Of a stretch of 32,825 nt of DNA, positions 17,501 to 26,481 are shown piece by piece (within the stretch, counting starts at the first letter, position 1; every line of letters starts with the position of its first letter). Source of the stretch: Chloroflexota bacterium (GTDB lineage Bacteria; Chloroflexota; Anaerolineae; DTLA01). The notes beneath the pieces are model-generated. The model had not been told where the DNA came from. It saw only the letters and a program-made list of their open reading frames with translations, and searched no databases. The DNA is taken from assembly GCA_014360805.1 (NCBI GenBank), contig JACIWU010000036.1, positions 1 through 32,825 on the forward strand, read 5' to 3'. Both the position numbers and the translations under genes were made by a program.

Positions 17501-20500
17501 AACGTGGGCACGGGGACGGCGTACAACGTGGATGTGGAAGACCGCATGCCCGTTGGGTTGGAGTACCGGACGGGCACGTCCACGCTGAACGGCGCGGGCA
17601 TCGCCGATCCGAGCGTGGCGGGGACGCCGGGCACCGGCCAGACGCTGACCTACGACCTGAATCACACGCTGGGTGCGGGCGAGCGCATGACGCTCACGTT
17701 CCAGGCGGACTTGACGAGCCTCATCACGCAGGGCGTCTCGCTGGCGAACTACGCCGAGGCGACGGGCTACGACGGCACGGGCACTGAGATACCCGACAGC
17801 AATGCCGACCTGGGCGACGTGGCCGATTCGGATCCCGATGATGCCGACGCCGACGACACCGGCATGGCGTATCTGGAGGTCAACGAACCGTTCCTGATTA
17901 CCGACAAGACCATCGTGAGCGTGGCGGGCGATCCCAACCGCGACTACATCCTGCCCAATGAGGTCATCCGGTATCGGTTCGTGGTAACCAACGTGGGCCT
18001 GGGCACGGCCTACTCGCTGGTGCTGAGCGATGTGCTTCCGTCGCCGGGGTTCTCGTATGTGCCCGGCAGCACGGTGCTGGAGACGCCTTCGGGCACATCC
18101 ACCGCCGACCCGACGGTGGCCGGAACGCTCCTCACCTGGAACACGGGGGCGACGCTGCTGGGAGGCGTGCCTGTCGGCCAGGCGGTTACGCTGACCTTCT
18201 CGGCGCTGACGGGTTCCGACTTGCCCGATGGCCAGTTTATGGTGAACACGGCCTACGCCGGCGCGCTGGACGGCAGCGGCGCACCGGTGCAGAAGGATGG
18301 CGTGGATCCGCAGGATACGGATCCGGACGATCAAGATGACGTCCAGATATGGGCGCAGAACTCCGGCCTGGTAACGGACAAGAGCATCGTCTCGGTGAAT
18401 GGGCTGCCCTACGACGGGTCGGTGGAGCCTGGGGACATCATCCGCTACCGCTTCGTGGTAACGAACGTGGCGGCGGGCGCGGCGTATTCCCTGAACATCA
18501 CGGATACGCTGCCGTCGCCTGGCTTCGTGTACGTGCCCGGCTCCACGGTAGCGGTGTGGCCGTCGGGCTCGTCCACGGCGGACCCGACGGTTGCGGGCGT
18601 GGTGTTGAACTGGAACCTGGGCGCAACCTTGTTGGGCGGCGTGCCTGTCGGCGAGGCGCTCACGCTGACCTATGATGTGCACGTTACGAGCGCCATCGTC
18701 GCGGCGCGCACGTACATCAATACGGCCACGGTAACGGGCTTCAACCAGGCGGGCGAGCAGATTCGGCCCGATAGTCCCGACCCAGAGGACGATGATCCGG
18801 ACGACACGGATTTCACCACGGTCTCGGGCGTTACGCCTGCGCTGGTCATTGACAAGCGCATTACCGACATCAGCCGCGGCATGGGGACGACCGTGATCTA
18901 TCCGGGCGATGTCATCACGTATCAGGTCGTCCTCACCAACGTGGGAGGCGGCATCGCCTACCACGTGAGCCTGACGGATACCCTGCCGTCGCCCGTGTTC
19001 ACGTATGTGGCCGGCTCAACCCAGTCGATCTGGCCTTTGGGATCGTCCACGGCGGATCCGACGGTGAACGGCATTGTGCTGCACTGGCCGTTGGACGCCA
19101 CGTTGCGCGGCGGCGAGGCGCTGACGCTGACGTTCGCGGCGCAACTGGGCAACGACTTCCACGGGACCGTCTCGTTCGTCAACCACGTTTACGCCACGGG
19201 CCGCGACGGCGACGGTACACCCATCCCGGCACCTTCTACCGATCCGGCCGACTGGGACGTGGACGACGCCGACGATGTGCCGGTGGAAGGGCAGAAGCCG
19301 ACGGGCACGCTGGACGTGGAGCCGCTGTGTCCCATCGCGTGCGCCGGATGGAAGCACACCTTCGTGATCACGTACACCAACGACACAGCGATTCCGCTGA
19401 CTCAGGCGCAGTTGGTGATTACGCCACCGAATCACACTCTGGTGGTCTTCGCCGACTCCTCGGCGGGGCTGGTGTCGGGGCCGAACCCCGGCCAAGTCTC
19501 GTGGAATCTGGGTACCGTGGGCGTCGGCGAAGTGGTGGTGCGCAACCTGGTGCTGCATCTGTACTCCAGCATTCCGCACGGGACGGTGCTTACGTTGCCT
19601 GTGGGCGCGTTTGCCTACGAGAGCGATCCATTGCAGGTGCTGGAGACGTTCACGGTGCGCCGCGACGGCGTGTGCCTGGGGCCGACGCCGACGCCGCTGC
19701 CGACGAGCACGCCGACCCCGACACGCACCGCGACGCCGACGGCGACGCAAACGCGAACGCCGACTCCATCGCCAACACCGACGGCAACAGGTACACCGAC
19801 GCTGACGCCTTCGGCGACGCCCACGGCGACGGCCAGCCCGACGGCCACGCGCACGCCGACGCCTACGCCCAGCCCGACGCCAACCCCGACGCCGCCAGGC
19901 CCCACCGCAACGCCGACGCGGACGCCGTTCGCCGGCTGCGATTGGATCTCCGGCGGCTGGGTGGACTACGCTCCGCATGGCGTGCCCGACTTTGACATGC
20001 GCCAGGAGGGTTGGCAGAACCCGAGCGGCAAGTGGTCTTACGACGGGCCGGCGGCTGCGGCGAACGTCCTCTGGTGGTACGACTCGCGGTTTGAGACGGG
20101 AGGCAGCCCGCCGCCCATCATCAGCGACAACTATCCGCTGGTACAATCCTACGACACGCTGGGACCGTTACGCCGCGACGACCACGACCCGATGAACGTG
20201 GACCTGCCGGGCAATCCGGGGATGCGGCAAGGCGAGTTCGTGGAAGATCTGGCCTACGTGGCGCGCACGGATTCCAGGGGCCAGACATCGGAGGGGACCG
20301 ACCTGGAAAGCCTGGCGCTGGGTATCGGCCAGTACATCCACGAGAAGGGCCTGTGGCCCGACTACACGGTGGAGGTGCGCAAGTCGCCTTCGCTCATCTG
20401 GCTCACGGACCAGGTTCAGCAGAACAAGCCGATCATCCTGCTTGTGGGCTTCTGGGAGTACCAGTGGGTAACGGATTACGAGGGCCATGGTTCGTGGCAG

Positions 20501-20929
20501 TGGCGACGCCTGGGTGGGCACTACGTGTCCGTCGCGGGCACGTGCCTGGTGAGCAACCAGGTGGCCTTGAGCGACCCGTGGCGGGACGGGGCGGAGATGG
20601 GGATGAGCGCCGGGCGGGTCTTGCCGCCGCACAGCCCGCACCTCGGCGATGCTACGGTCCACAACGACGCGCAGATGGTTAGCCACGACTTGTACGGCGT
20701 GCAGCCCTCGGCCAGCCCGGGCGGCCTGTGGGAACTGATGGGATACGCCCCGGCCTACGAGGAGATTGCCAACTTCGTGGGCCTGAACTGGGCGCAGGAC
20801 TTGCGTGCGTACCAGGGCGAGTACAAGGGCGGTGCCATCCACGTGGAAGCGGAGTATGCGATCCTTCTCACGCGGGCGAACCACCCGGTGGTTCGGCGAT
20901 ACCTGCCCATCCTATGGAGCATTGAGTAG
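8522..20929 (+). CDS. Giant secreted DUF11-repeat protein with Pro/Thr stalk and C-terminal peptidase-like domain
   Basis: 4135 residues. The start at 8522 has GGAGG 5 nt upstream and gives a type I signal peptide ([12 protein letters not shown]…LMAHA). Modules in order: about 11 divergent DUF11-like beta-sandwich repeats containing many Cys (to about residue 1545); a CARDB domain (about 1546-1656, ending [12 protein letters not shown]); 12 tandem DUF11 repeats of about 155-170 residues without Cys (about 1657-3595), each with a TNVG…YNV…DTLPSG core and an Asp-rich tail such as [11 protein letters not shown]; one further beta domain with Cys; a Thr/Pro linker (about 3719-3804); and a 331-residue C-terminal domain with a papain-like layout. 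That domain has Asp3841 in [10 protein letters not shown] where a Cys nucleophile would be expected, plus His4000 (GGHYVSV) and Asp4018 (LSDPW). It ends [11 protein letters not shown]. Likely a cell-surface or extracellular fibre. No LPXTG sorting signal is seen. Confidence 0.9.
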   Translation: MRRYVDRYALAFAAVFFAAAALFFGMTLMAHARPQPNATAWGGNDGPIAQDSALVVAVTGPSVPVEICGTARFTVTVTNLGPDPADNVVIQSAMPAGFSPTPQSENKGTVGVGQMVTSTFTFNAGCEAVSGDNTTTVSYTGGTDIIVYTSFVVNPGALSLTKEAIAVNGVPIAPTTSPSASIGDEITWRIVAQSSGLGPISNVVVTDVVGSGMQYVSSTPPGTYNGTDTIVWTATEVPALARIEAGQAVTLTEVTSVQSCSDLINIARATWGCTGETCQTPEEAQASVALRLKEPLLAFTPPNVALPYCSPSISVSFDVQNTGEGAARNVFLAVDLTGYNVTVTSPGASYVWSPTPGFILPDIPGSGSYTLSYQLSFAGNWCSSTPPSGSRTWFPTYEDDCGVVFHTPVRTNSLSISGGPPSLSLSKSGPSVAALGDDVQYTINVSYTGGLSCGAGGEAGDITVTDTVPAGWSVLDADGGTVVDGKIVWTGIDPATGATLRPTFHISGTNESGCDLCGNVYTNQVTASVQDCCGCIRTASASATTAIECPQTDIGLESSRTIASAYDFEYCTPITYTNTYTFDDNARWDNVAWTDLLFTEDMPAGQAYVSGSARVLINSVDYTSQVAVSVVGGHLVFDFSGGTFPPSVRNSTLVIQYALDTHPSGCGASTTWYDFATLEVDITGDPGFEGPCTTAGDTLVTRDVVEPTVYGSTMSVEVTGIPDIVSSCGTYVITVTLTRTSAMDAYDALLFLDSSNYEIITVTGWSGLEPLSPLEGTPVPGGYEWNYGDLFSGGNTTAELYITVQARCLSTSSLPVTLYYNNRCNDLASPSFPMDVASPDRQCSTSASDSGLVLDPVLTVYKFPEMKWVSGTQVAWHAHIINSGAGIAHAVQLIDEMGPSQSFNTAVWSDATGVTTYTNQLPDGTPINGVSWVLSLDPGEFREVDIIADVVGCQDDVNVLTMQTKCLGAVCSGPVSDSSTLLFPPANLVATSMAYTPINPCGQTDVVLTVRNAGLAPLFDLELNLTLPAGLTYAAAPNAEYRVNGGPWLGLGSSEPLITPTSLVWSYTQGDSGLFGYLDKLDPDTTVEVRFTVDVACEFVQSQLAFYASYTDCKTGGRTQTATSYFSVRPNNPILTVSKVQTPAGNITCGAPVVWTITVNNALLGTDGAPVTAKVVTLADTLGGAFNFVDLREGGVSVPNRQVVGQTVTWEVANLGPGETRTFTLHATLDNAPCSPSLGNTVSAAWGCGDPDEDPSTPATCQGTPVTSSATVTRATPNIVASFAPSALAACTSGNLVTITLTNNDSVATAYSPAVAITLPSGAAYVAGTANPIPSSSTSTRLVYNAGILPDLGPGESTTISFQVDLLCIRSGSFNVSGSYLDCCDSLHTLNQNVGPTWQYPTLTITKTPTTQAILPDNDVTWTIRVTNTSAVATAGYILIEDTLGNGFSFVTATNPATGIGDFVNVGQSVTWELDDLGPGQSKTVTLTAHYNGTGNDCNSTLRRNRARATWGCDNDDNIDGDPTTTADRDCASGVYTSYANAYVTSPDLYFSAGPTYTCNTDGSITVSGTVRNHTDQSNTATGVQVRIIVDGGAPITLSTTPANLNPGSTGTFSYNTGPLETGVPHTFQVVIDPANTIVECNETNNSASGAATCNVPVLDLTKDIAQITRGGEVLTSFSNIQQGDLIRYRIRINNPGATTAYNVVITDVLPSPLAQFVYQAGSTQATWPNYAGTYTTDPTGTGSAADPLTWTFADVPPRGATIDPGETLTLTFEVLVGNDITDGASYTNTAYTTAQDGYGQDLPDDWDDETLPGALPGLVVDKTIADINGGPNDGYAEPGDIVTYRVVVTNVGAGNAYSLVLTDTLPPAFEYVAGTTLAAWPGGSYTSDPTINGATLFWDIGATLQGGTPTGEALTLTFDARVTAAVTQGVTYTNVVTAAGKTGADVPIPPDSGLPDDTDPDDSDDISLTGARPGLVLDKSIPLLIRQGTPILNPTTVEAGDIVSYTVVVTNVGLGTAHNLVLSDTLPTAFEYVAGSTMATWPSGSYTSDPVQGGGYLRWNVGATLNGGDPMGQALTLRFALRVTSAIAREQFYPNTALVNGRDGLGTLIPADSGDAEDNDLDDQDDATLQALKPALVTSKLVADINDQPSDGTVEPGDIVTFLVTVRNVDRGTAYNVVVTDTLPSPGWVYVPGTTYAEWNGGANTYTGDPTITDGGAVLHWPIGATLVGGSPVGDILTLRFDARVTSDIVSDQTYTNAVWFTGEDGAGTPIPADTEDPEDTDDDDQDRVQLLGLEPALIMDKAVVDINGQPSAGTVVAGDVVTFTIVVTNVGPGAAYNVDVTDLMPSGWQYVAGSTQANWPSGSSTADPTVAGQLLTWDLSATLNGGDPTGETLTLRFKAQVTSSAIAGPNTNTGATTGEDGAGTPIPADTGQPNDTDPDDQDQETLNMLKPALAVDKEITRIFDRNGVEVSPTPTGVEAGYRVEYRFVVTNVGTATAYSLNVTDTLPAGLAYHAGTSALNGAPIADPSVEGQNLIYTLNHTLAAGERMTLTLRADVTSAIVANATLTNVAYVRGRDASGAVIPGENTDLGDVSDPDPDDPDADDTGSESVTALVPALDVNKDIVRIYDRLGVEISPMPSAVEPGMRIEYRFVVTNVGTGTAYNVDVEDRMPIGLDYRTGTSTLNGAGIADPSVAGTPGTGQTLTYDLNHTLAAGGRMTLTLQATVTSLVTQGTDLVNYAEATGYDGAGTEIPDANAVLGDVADSDPDDADADDTGREDIGVVVPALNVDKTVARVYDRMGSQISPTPSAVEAGYTVEYQFVVNNVGGGTAYGVDVVDNLPVGLEYVTGNSALNGVPIGDPAVVGTPATGQTLTYDLNATIPAGEAITLTFRARVTSLIRAGVPLTNTAEATGYDGYGTEIPDANPGIGDTFDPDPDDSDADDTGSETLDTLVPALDVDKIVLHLWDNFGTPIPTTSPVEPGYRVEYQFVVTNVGTGTAYNVDVEDRMPVGLEYRTGTSTLNGAGIADPSVAGTPGTGQTLTYDLNHTLGAGERMTLTFQADLTSLITQGVSLANYAEATGYDGTGTEIPDSNADLGDVADSDPDDADADDTGMAYLEVNEPFLITDKTIVSVAGDPNRDYILPNEVIRYRFVVTNVGLGTAYSLVLSDVLPSPGFSYVPGSTVLETPSGTSTADPTVAGTLLTWNTGATLLGGVPVGQAVTLTFSALTGSDLPDGQFMVNTAYAGALDGSGAPVQKDGVDPQDTDPDDQDDVQIWAQNSGLVTDKSIVSVNGLPYDGSVEPGDIIRYRFVVTNVAAGAAYSLNITDTLPSPGFVYVPGSTVAVWPSGSSTADPTVAGVVLNWNLGATLLGGVPVGEALTLTYDVHVTSAIVAARTYINTATVTGFNQAGEQIRPDSPDPEDDDPDDTDFTTVSGVTPALVIDKRITDISRGMGTTVIYPGDVITYQVVLTNVGGGIAYHVSLTDTLPSPVFTYVAGSTQSIWPLGSSTADPTVNGIVLHWPLDATLRGGEALTLTFAAQLGNDFHGTVSFVNHVYATGRDGDGTPIPAPSTDPADWDVDDADDVPVEGQKPTGTLDVEPLCPIACAGWKHTFVITYTNDTAIPLTQAQLVITPPNHTLVVFADSSAGLVSGPNPGQVSWNLGTVGVGEVVVRNLVLHLYSSIPHGTVLTLPVGAFAYESDPLQVLETFTVRRDGVCLGPTPTPLPTSTPTPTRTATPTATQTRTPTPSPTPTATGTPTLTPSATPTATASPTATRTPTPTPSPTPTPTPPGPTATPTRTPFAGCDWISGGWVDYAPHGVPDFDMRQEGWQNPSGKWSYDGPAAAANVLWWYDSRFETGGSPPPIISDNYPLVQSYDTLGPLRRDDHDPMNVDLPGNPGMRQGEFVEDLAYVARTDSRGQTSEGTDLESLALGIGQYIHEKGLWPDYTVEVRKSPSLIWLTDQVQQNKPIILLVGFWEYQWVTDYEGHGSWQWRRLGGHYVSVAGTCLVSNQVALSDPWRDGAEMGMSAGRVLPPHSPHLGDATVHNDAQMVSHDLYGVQPSASPGGLWELMGYAPAYEEIANFVGLNWAQDLRAYQGEYKGGAIHVEAEYAILLTRANHPVVRRYLPILWSIE
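13491..19306 (+). repeat. Twelve tandem DUF11 modules within the giant gene
   Basis: The module boundaries fall near 13491, 13977, 14446, 14929, 15415, 15883, 16375, 16882, 17389, 17893, 18367 and 18842, ending at about 19306, with period about 465-507 bp. Each module starts with a hydrophobic strand plus DK (for example LVVDKTI, LDVNKDI), has the TNVG core, and ends with an acidic linker. Modules 6-9 form a longer subtype with the linker ending DADDTG; the others end in forms such as DTDPDDQD. Confidence 0.85.
16481..17863 (+). repeat. Recent internal duplication: near-identical copies 1011 bp apart
   Basis: 16481-16852 and 17492-17863 align end to end with few differences, including an identical 33-bp block encoding the acidic linker. 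The offset of 1011 bp equals two modules. Module 9 therefore resembles module 7 much more than its neighbour module 8, which fits a two-module duplication or gene conversion. Confidence 0.8.
19678..19931 (+). repeat. Low-complexity Thr/Pro-codon tract (stalk region)
   Basis: Dense ACG/CCG codon repeats encode about 85 residues of alternating Thr-Pro with some Ser, Ala and Arg. In the protein this should be an extended, possibly O-glycosylated spacer between the repeat fibre and the C-terminal domain. Confidence 0.85.
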
Positions 20930-20947
20930 TGCAGTGAGACTCTACGC

Positions 20948-20985
20948 AGAGCGCCGCCCATCCGAGCGGCGCTCTGTTTGTTTCT
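20948..20985 (+). terminator. Intrinsic terminator of the giant gene
   Basis: AGAGCGCCGC (20948-20957), an 8-nt loop and GCGGCGCTCT (20966-20975) form a perfect 10-bp stem followed by GTTTGTTTCT. It lies 19 nt after the giant gene's stop codon. Its T-rich tail touches the stop codon of the convergent amylase gene. Confidence 0.88.
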
Positions 20986-22444
20986 AGCCCACGACGGCAA
21001 GCACGCGGCCCTGCCTGGGCGGTACAGGCACGCCGCTCAGGAGGGAGCCGCTGGCGCGGAACTCCTCGCCGCTCCACACGTCCTTGACCGTGAGGTTCTG
21101 GCCCCATGTGGCATCCAGTTGCAGCGCGACTGGGCGGGGAGAGCGGCTGGCGTTGAGCATGATGATCATCGTCTCAGCATCCAGCCTGCGCGCGAACGCG
21201 TACACGTCGTCGCGCGCCAGGAGCGGGAGGAAATCGCCGCGTCGTAGCGCGGGGTGCGACTTCCGCAGCGCCACGCACTGCTTGACATAATCGCGCAGGC
21301 TGTGATTCCACTTCACTTCGTCCCACGGGAACGCGCGGCGGCAGTCGGGGTCGTGGCCGCCTTCCATGCCGATCTCATCGCCGTAGTAGATGCAGGGCGC
21401 GCCAGGGTAGGTCATCTGGAACAGGATGGCCAGGCGCAGGGCCGACTCATCGCCGCGGGCAAGGGTAAGGAATCGCGGCGTGTCGTGGCTATCCAGAAGG
21501 TTCAACTGGGCGAAATTGACTTCGGGATGGTAGAGGCCGAGGATACGGTCAATCTCCGCCGCGAACTCGGCCAGCGAGCGCGGACGCAAATCTCGGTAAC
21601 TCCATACCTGCTGCGCCATGCCTACATTCAGGGCGTTGCCCGCGAAGTAGGATAGGCAAGCCTTGGTGAAGAGGTAGTTCATCACGGCGTCAAACTGGTC
21701 GCCCTGGAGCCAGCGCTGGGATTCGTGCCATATCTCGCCGACGATGTAGGCGTCGGGGTTGATGGCCTTGACCCTGCGGCGAAACTCCTGCCAGAAAGCG
21801 TCGTCGTTGATCTCGGTCGGCACGTCCAGACGCCAGCCGTCTATCCCCTGCCGAATCCAGTGCTCGGCCACGCCGAAGATGAACTCGCGGACGGCAGGCG
21901 TGTCGGTGTTGAACTTGGGCAGCGCGCGCAGTCCCGCCCAGGCCACGTAGTTGGGCGGACGCTTGGGGTCGTAGGCGTGCAGGGGGTAGCCTTTGATGTG
22001 AAACCAGTCCACGTAGGGCGAGGCGGGGCCGTTCTCCAGGATGTGGTTGAACTGGAAGAACCCTCTGCTGGCGTGGTTGAAGACTCCATCCAGCACGATG
22101 CGAATGCCTCGGCGATGGGCCTGCTCCAGGAGCGTGGCCAGGGCAGCATTGCCGCCGAGGATGGGGTCCACGTTGTAGTAATCGTGGGTGTGGTATCGGT
22201 GATTGGCCGTGGACTGGAAGATGGGCGTGAAGTAGATGGCCGTGATGCCCAGATCCGACAAGTAGTCCAGCCGTTCGGCCACGCCTATCAGGTCGCCGCC
22301 CTTGAATCCGTACACGGTGGGCGGCGAATCCCACGGCTCCAGGTTGGACGGCTTGCGCACCAAGGGGCTGGTGGCAAACCGATCTGGGAAAATCTGGTAG
22401 AAAACGGCATCTTTGACCCAGTCGGGCGTATGAATCTCACCCAT
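20984..22444 (-). CDS. GH13 alpha-amylase-family enzyme (neopullulanase/cyclomaltodextrinase-like)
   Basis: 486 residues. It is a retaining glycoside hydrolase with a TIM barrel: YQIFPDRF near the N-terminus, region I DGVFNH (about 119-124), nucleophile Asp207 in [10 protein letters not shown], acid/base Glu237 in VGEIWHES, and transition-state Asp321 in [11 protein letters not shown] short C-terminal beta domain follows ([17 protein letters not shown]). The segment WRLDVPTEI and the overall layout resemble neopullulanase/maltogenic amylase enzymes, but the N-terminal domain N of that group is absent. There is no signal peptide, so it probably acts on maltodextrins or glycogen fragments in the cytoplasm. 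It starts 3 nt after the isomerase stop. Confidence 0.92.
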   Translation of the reverse strand: MGEIHTPDWVKDAVFYQIFPDRFATSPLVRKPSNLEPWDSPPTVYGFKGGDLIGVAERLDYLSDLGITAIYFTPIFQSTANHRYHTHDYYNVDPILGGNAALATLLEQAHRRGIRIVLDGVFNHASRGFFQFNHILENGPASPYVDWFHIKGYPLHAYDPKRPPNYVAWAGLRALPKFNTDTPAVREFIFGVAEHWIRQGIDGWRLDVPTEINDDAFWQEFRRRVKAINPDAYIVGEIWHESQRWLQGDQFDAVMNYLFTKACLSYFAGNALNVGMAQQVWSYRDLRPRSLAEFAAEIDRILGLYHPEVNFAQLNLLDSHDTPRFLTLARGDESALRLAILFQMTYPGAPCIYYGDEIGMEGGHDPDCRRAFPWDEVKWNHSLRDYVKQCVALRKSHPALRRGDFLPLLARDDVYAFARRLDAETMIIMLNASRSPRPVALQLDATWGQNLTVKDVWSGEEFRASGSLLSGVPVPPRQGRVLAVVG

Positions 22445-22447
22445 GCC

Positions 22448-23422
22448 TTACACTCCATCTCGCCAGGTTTTGGCAATGAGCCGCCTGGTTTCGGCGATGA
22501 CTTCTTCCAGGTACGGCAGGTAGCGGGGCCTCAATTCCACCACCAGCAGGCCGTCGTAGCCCGCGGCCTTCAGGATATCCAGGACCGCTGCCAGGGGTAT
22601 CCGTCCCCATCCCGGCGGCATGTGATTGTCGGCCTCGCCGAACACGAGCCTGTCGCCCAGCGATTCGTTCATGTCGTCGGTGATGCCGAAGTTGTCGTGG
22701 AAATGCAAATGGTTCACCCAGGGCGCGCAGGTCCGGATGGCGGCCAGGTAGTCAGGGTCCGGCCAGTACGGAGCGGCCAAGAACGCATGGGCCACGTCCA
22801 GACAGATGCCCACGTTGGGGAGGCTCACCGCTTCCATCTGCTGGGCGAGCAGGTCCAGGCGCATGCCCTGGTGGTAGTGGGCGAGTTCGGCGGCGGGTTT
22901 GCCGTGCATGGCGAGGGCGGAGATTTCCCACTGGTGGGGGTCTCGGTTCTCTACCGCGAGGATTACCCCCATGTCCGCGGCGCGGCGGCCCACCGCGATC
23001 AGCGCCTCCGTCTCCCGCTCCCACATCTCGCGGAGTTCGTCCTCGGACGGGAGCGGCGCGAGGTGCCGATAGGGGGCGTGCAGCGCGATCTGCGCGCTGT
23101 GGTACACGACGCGTCGGGCGCCCAGGGCCTCGGCAAGGCCCAGGATGGCGTTCATGACCTGATAGTGCCGTTCGTTGCGGATGAGGCTGAGGTTGTTGGG
23201 GCAGTGGAGCGTTACGTTCAGGCCGTGCGCGGCCAGAATCTCGCGAACGCGCCTGGCCTCGGATTCAATCAGGACGCCGCCGCGAATCGCGTTGAGACCA
23301 GGGACGGAAATCTCTACGGTGTCAAAACCACAGGCTTTGTACTTCTGGAGCAGGCCCTCCAGAACCGAGGTCTGCCCGTCTATGTACTCGTGATCTGCGT
23401 TGATCCCGATGCCACGAATCAC
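22448..23422 (-). CDS. Sugar phosphate isomerase/epimerase-like TIM-barrel protein
   Basis: About 324 residues from a GTG at 23422, which has AAGGAG 7 nt upstream; the frame extends to a TTG at 23443 that overlaps this site. It belongs to the AP-endonuclease-2-like (xylose isomerase-like) superfamily: FDTVEISVPG, LHCPNNLSLI, VVYHSAQIALHAPY, ILAVENRDP, VGICLDVAHAF, HLHFHDNFG and VVELRP. The Glu, Asp and His residues in these segments form the usual divalent-metal site. The exact substrate is not predictable. Pairing with the amylase in a two-gene operon suggests sugar metabolism. Confidence 0.85.
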   Translation of the reverse strand: MIRGIGINADHEYIDGQTSVLEGLLQKYKACGFDTVEISVPGLNAIRGGVLIESEARRVREILAAHGLNVTLHCPNNLSLIRNERHYQVMNAILGLAEALGARRVVYHSAQIALHAPYRHLAPLPSEDELREMWERETEALIAVGRRAADMGVILAVENRDPHQWEISALAMHGKPAAELAHYHQGMRLDLLAQQMEAVSLPNVGICLDVAHAFLAAPYWPDPDYLAAIRTCAPWVNHLHFHDNFGITDDMNESLGDRLVFGEADNHMPPGWGRIPLAAVLDILKAAGYDGLLVVELRPRYLPYLEEVIAETRRLIAKTWRDGV

Positions 23423-23464
23423 CGGAAGGCTCCTTGTCAACAATGATTGCGAGACGCCTTGCGC

Positions 23465-23492
23465 ATTCTAGGCGACGGGGCGCGATTGTCAA
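23465..23492 (-). promoter_or_regulatory. Sigma70 promoter of the isomerase-amylase operon
   Basis: Read on the minus strand: TTGACA (23487-23492), a 16-nt spacer, TAGAAT (23465-23470). The -35 overlaps the stop codon of the rRNA methyltransferase gene. The predicted transcript starts about 36 nt before the isomerase start, so these two genes form their own unit. Confidence 0.75.
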
Positions 23493-24940
23493 ATGGAAGG
23501 GGTGCGCGACATCTGGCGCAGGTGGCGGGGGTAGTGGTTCTTCACGGTGTCTCCGACGCGGAAACCCCAGCCCAGCGGGAACTCGCCCGCGCCGACCAGC
23601 ACCCAGCCGGGCTCCCCAGCGGCTATGAGCGGTTCGCCGCGGAGGTAGCGTGCCGTGTCCTCGCCGTCGGGCGGGAGCGACAACCGCCGACGCGCGTCGG
23701 ACATGGCCAGCCCCAGCGCCAGGGCGTGGCTCGGAACGAGGCGGCTTTCTCGCAACAAGCCCACATGCCAGCCGGGCCACAGGGCGCGCAGGCCCACAGG
23801 CGCGGGCATACCGTCTGCCACCAGGAAGACGCGGTGGCCGTCGCGGATGACCGTGCCTGGAAGATCTTGCGCCAGGGCCTCGGCGGTGAAGTCGCGGAAG
23901 GCGCGCGCGGCGGCGGGGTCTTCTCGCGCGGCGGCGCGGCGCGGGGGCGGCCCGGGTTCGTCCGTGCGGCGCATTAGGGCGATGAAGTGGCCGTCGCCAC
24001 GGACGCGGTGAGGCCAAAGCCTGGCAGCGTGTTCCAGCGGGAGGCGGCAGCCTTCGGGCAGGGAACACCATTCGCGCCGCCCGCGTTCCGCCACGCCAGG
24101 GAGGTGCGCGGGTATCAATTCGTAGTTCGGGTGGGCGAGCAGGAAGCGCGCTACCACGTCTTCGTTCTCTTCGGGGCTGAAGGTGCAGGTGGAATAGACG
24201 AGGATTCCACCCCCTGCCACCATCTCGGCGGCGCGGTTCAGGATCAGGAGTTGCCGCCGCGCGCAGCCGGCCACCGTCTTCGGCGACCAGGCCAGGCGCG
24301 CCTGGGCACTGCGCCGAAACATGCCTTCCTCGGAGCAGGGGGCGTCTGCGAGGACGCGGTCAAAGAACCCGGGCAGAGCGGCGGCCAGGCGTTCTGGCGC
24401 ATCCGACGCGACGACGGTGTTGCGCGCGCCGAACCGCGCCAGGTTCTCGGCCAGGATGCCGGCCCGGCTCCGCACGGGGTCGTTGGCGACGAGAAGGCCA
24501 CGGCCTTGAAGTCTGGCGGCGATTTGCGTGGCCTTGCCGCCGGGCGCGGCGCACAAATCCAAGATGCGCTCTCCTGGCTGTGGACTCAGGGCTTCCACCG
24601 CCGCCATGGCCGACGGCTCTTGCAGGTAGTATAGCCCGGCCCAGTGGTAGGGATGTTTGCCGGCCCGGACATCGGCCTCCTGCAGGTAGTACCCAGCCGA
24701 GCACCACGGGACGGGGTCCAGTCGCCAGCGGGTCAGGGCTTGGAACGCCTGGGGCGTGATCTTGAGTAGGTTGATGCGGAGACCGATCGGGCTTGGGTCA
24801 TCTAGCGCGTCTCGGAACTCCGCGAATTCGGCGCCGAGGAGCGCTTGCATCCGCTCAAGGAAGGCTGCGGGGATGTCCGGCAGCCGGTTGCCTATGGCGG
24901 GCAAGTGCTTGGGACCAGGGCGAGGGCTTGGGGATGTCAT
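23489..24940 (-). CDS. RsmF/NSUN-like RNA (cytosine-5) methyltransferase
   Basis: About 483 residues from the ATG at 24940 (MTSPSPRPGPK), with GAGAGG upstream; the longer frame to 25018 overlaps the GNAT gene. It is a NOL1/NOP2/Sun-family SAM-dependent enzyme: SAM-binding DLCAAPGGKATQIAA (about 128-142), motif IV PCSEEGMFRR (Cys202) and motif VI STCTFSPEENE (Cys252, the expected nucleophile). The C-terminal half (EALAQDLPGTVIRDGHRVFL, then the GWGFRVGDTVKNHYP tail) fits RsmF-like proteins that methylate 16S rRNA. It is the last gene of the KamA operon, 16 nt after the GNAT stop. Its function is probably unrelated to the pathway upstream. Confidence 0.88.
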   Translation of the reverse strand: MTSPSPRPGPKHLPAIGNRLPDIPAAFLERMQALLGAEFAEFRDALDDPSPIGLRINLLKITPQAFQALTRWRLDPVPWCSAGYYLQEADVRAGKHPYHWAGLYYLQEPSAMAAVEALSPQPGERILDLCAAPGGKATQIAARLQGRGLLVANDPVRSRAGILAENLARFGARNTVVASDAPERLAAALPGFFDRVLADAPCSEEGMFRRSAQARLAWSPKTVAGCARRQLLILNRAAEMVAGGGILVYSTCTFSPEENEDVVARFLLAHPNYELIPAHLPGVAERGRREWCSLPEGCRLPLEHAARLWPHRVRGDGHFIALMRRTDEPGPPPRRAAAREDPAAARAFRDFTAEALAQDLPGTVIRDGHRVFLVADGMPAPVGLRALWPGWHVGLLRESRLVPSHALALGLAMSDARRRLSLPPDGEDTARYLRGEPLIAAGEPGWVLVGAGEFPLGWGFRVGDTVKNHYPRHLRQMSRTPSI

Positions 24941-24956
24941 CTCACAACCTCTCGTG

Positions 24957-25454
24957 TCATGCGGCGCAGACTGCTGCCGGCACAGGGCGCAGCGTTTTGC
25001 CGAAGATAATGAGGTCATCGCCGGACGCGTAGAAATCGTGGATGACGGCCTGATACCGGTAGCCGCAGGATTCGTAGAACCGCCGCGCGGGTTCGTAGGC
25101 TGGCGTCCCCGAAGTCTCCACGAGGATGAGGCGACCCTGCTGCGCCGACACGATGTCCTCTACTTGATGCAAGAGCGCGCGGCCTACGCCCTGCCCATGT
25201 GCGGCGGGATCCACGGCAATCCAGTACAGATCCCACACGCCCTCGGCAAGGGGGTGGGGGCCAAAACATGCGTAGCCTAGGGTTCTGCCGCCGTCGTGGA
25301 AGGCGAGGAAGGTGTAGCCGCTTTTCTCGCCTTGTTTCAGATATTCATTCCACAGTTCCGCTACACACTGGATCTCCGACGGGCTGAAGACTCCGACTTC
25401 GGCTGTAATCGCCGCTATGGAGTCCCCGTCTTCGGGTTGGGCGAGACGTATCAT
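24957..25454 (-). CDS. GNAT-family N-acetyltransferase
   Basis: 165 residues. The acetyl-CoA-binding motif A is present (LYWIAVDPAAHGQGVGRALLHQVE), and motif B follows at YEPARRFYESCGYR. The start at 25454 (MIRLAQPEDGDSIAAI) matches the usual first strand of the fold. It overlaps the upstream ATP-grasp gene by 110 nt in another frame, which is unusual. In archaea beta-lysine made by a lysine 2,3-aminomutase is N-acetylated by AblB, a GNAT protein of about 270 residues. The present protein is shorter and not clearly an AblB, but the genomic pairing makes acetylation of a beta-lysine product a reasonable hypothesis. Confidence 0.87.
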   Translation of the reverse strand: MIRLAQPEDGDSIAAITAEVGVFSPSEIQCVAELWNEYLKQGEKSGYTFLAFHDGGRTLGYACFGPHPLAEGVWDLYWIAVDPAAHGQGVGRALLHQVEDIVSAQQGRLILVETSGTPAYEPARRFYESCGYRYQAVIHDFYASGDDLIIFGKTLRPVPAAVCAA

Positions 25455-26481
25455 AGGTTTGCCTTTGCCTCATTGCGATGTCTAATATCCGGAGGGCCAT
25501 TTCGGGATACGAGTAGCCCACCGTCCTCGCGGCGCGGAAGAAGCCCGCATCGGGCGAGAGGTCGGGGTTGCAGTTGACTTCTATGACGTAGGGGATGTTG
25601 TCCTGCGACAGGCGCATGTCCACCCTGGCGTAGCCCTGACACCCAATGGCTCTCCACGCTCGGAGCGCCGCGCCGCGAATGCGGTCGGCGACCTCCGGAT
25701 CCACGTTGGCGGGGCACACCACGGGCGTATGCGTGTACGCGAACGAATCCTCCACCCATTTGGCCGAGAACGACACGATGCGCTCCAGCGGGTCCTGGAA
25801 GGCGCTGAAGTCCACCTCGGCCAGGGGTAGCACTTGGGGCGGGTTGCCCCAGAGGGAGATGTTGAACTCGCGGCCTGCGATGAATTCCTCCACCAGGGCC
25901 GCCTGGCGATAGGTGCCGACCAGGTACGCGACGCGCTCGCGCATTTCCTGGAGGGAGCGAACCACAGCACTGCCTTCTATGCCCTGGCTGGCATCCTCGG
26001 CTACGGGCTTGACGATGGCCGGCAGGGGCAGGTCGCCGAGCGCATCTCGCGTAACTTCCACGGGGTGGCGGAACAGTCGCCAGTTGGGCGTTGGCACGCC
26101 AGCGCGGCGCAGGGCCTCCTTGGCCCGCGCCTTGTGCGTGGACAGGGCAAGGGCCGCCGCATCCGAGCCGGTGAAGCGATAGCCCATCGCCTCAAGCGCC
26201 CAGGCGATTCGGACTTCTTCAAACAGCCGTCCGCCCAGCCCTTCTCCCAGATTGAACACAACCCACTCCGTTGCCGGATACGGTAGAAGGGCCGATTCCA
26301 CGTCGTCTGTTATGGCCACCAGGGCGGCCTGGACACCTGCTTCCGCCAGGGCACCGGCCAGGGCGTGCGCGCAGGCGATGACTGCCTGATCGGCCACGAT
26401 GTCCTCTGGGCTGCCCTTGACCAGGGATTCTGTCTTGTTGTACACAATCGCAACGCCGCAAGGGCGCTCATCGTTCTCCAT
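25345..26481 (-). CDS. D-Ala-D-Ala-ligase-like ATP-grasp enzyme (second of pair)
   Basis: 378 residues. ATP-grasp features are VFNLGEGLGG near the N-terminus, LSTHKARAKEALRRAGVPTP, AIVKPVAEDASQG, LVEEFIAGREFNISLWG, and the metal-binding pair ARVDMR … YVIEVNCNPDLSP. Family members form an amide bond through an acyl-phosphate; the amino acid partners cannot be read from sequence. The catalytic core ends at about residue 337 (LRILDIAMRQ). The last 41 or so residues are encoded over the start of the GNAT gene and are basic and low in similarity to anything I recognise. The start overlaps the upstream ligase stop as TGATG. Confidence 0.88.
   Translation of the reverse strand: MENDERPCGVAIVYNKTESLVKGSPEDIVADQAVIACAHALAGALAEAGVQAALVAITDDVESALLPYPATEWVVFNLGEGLGGRLFEEVRIAWALEAMGYRFTGSDAAALALSTHKARAKEALRRAGVPTPNWRLFRHPVEVTRDALGDLPLPAIVKPVAEDASQGIEGSAVVRSLQEMRERVAYLVGTYRQAALVEEFIAGREFNISLWGNPPQVLPLAEVDFSAFQDPLERIVSFSAKWVEDSFAYTHTPVVCPANVDPEVADRIRGAALRAWRAIGCQGYARVDMRLSQDNIPYVIEVNCNPDLSPDAGFFRAARTVGYSYPEMALRILDIAMRQRQTYDTSRPTRRRGLHSGDYSRSRSLQPVGDPVCSGTVE

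Noticed and set aside
16688-18964. A 758-residue minus-strand frame opposite the DUF11 array
   Set aside because: It has the same biased composition and repeat mirroring as the other antisense frame, with no start signal. The sense strand carries clear DUF11 modules.
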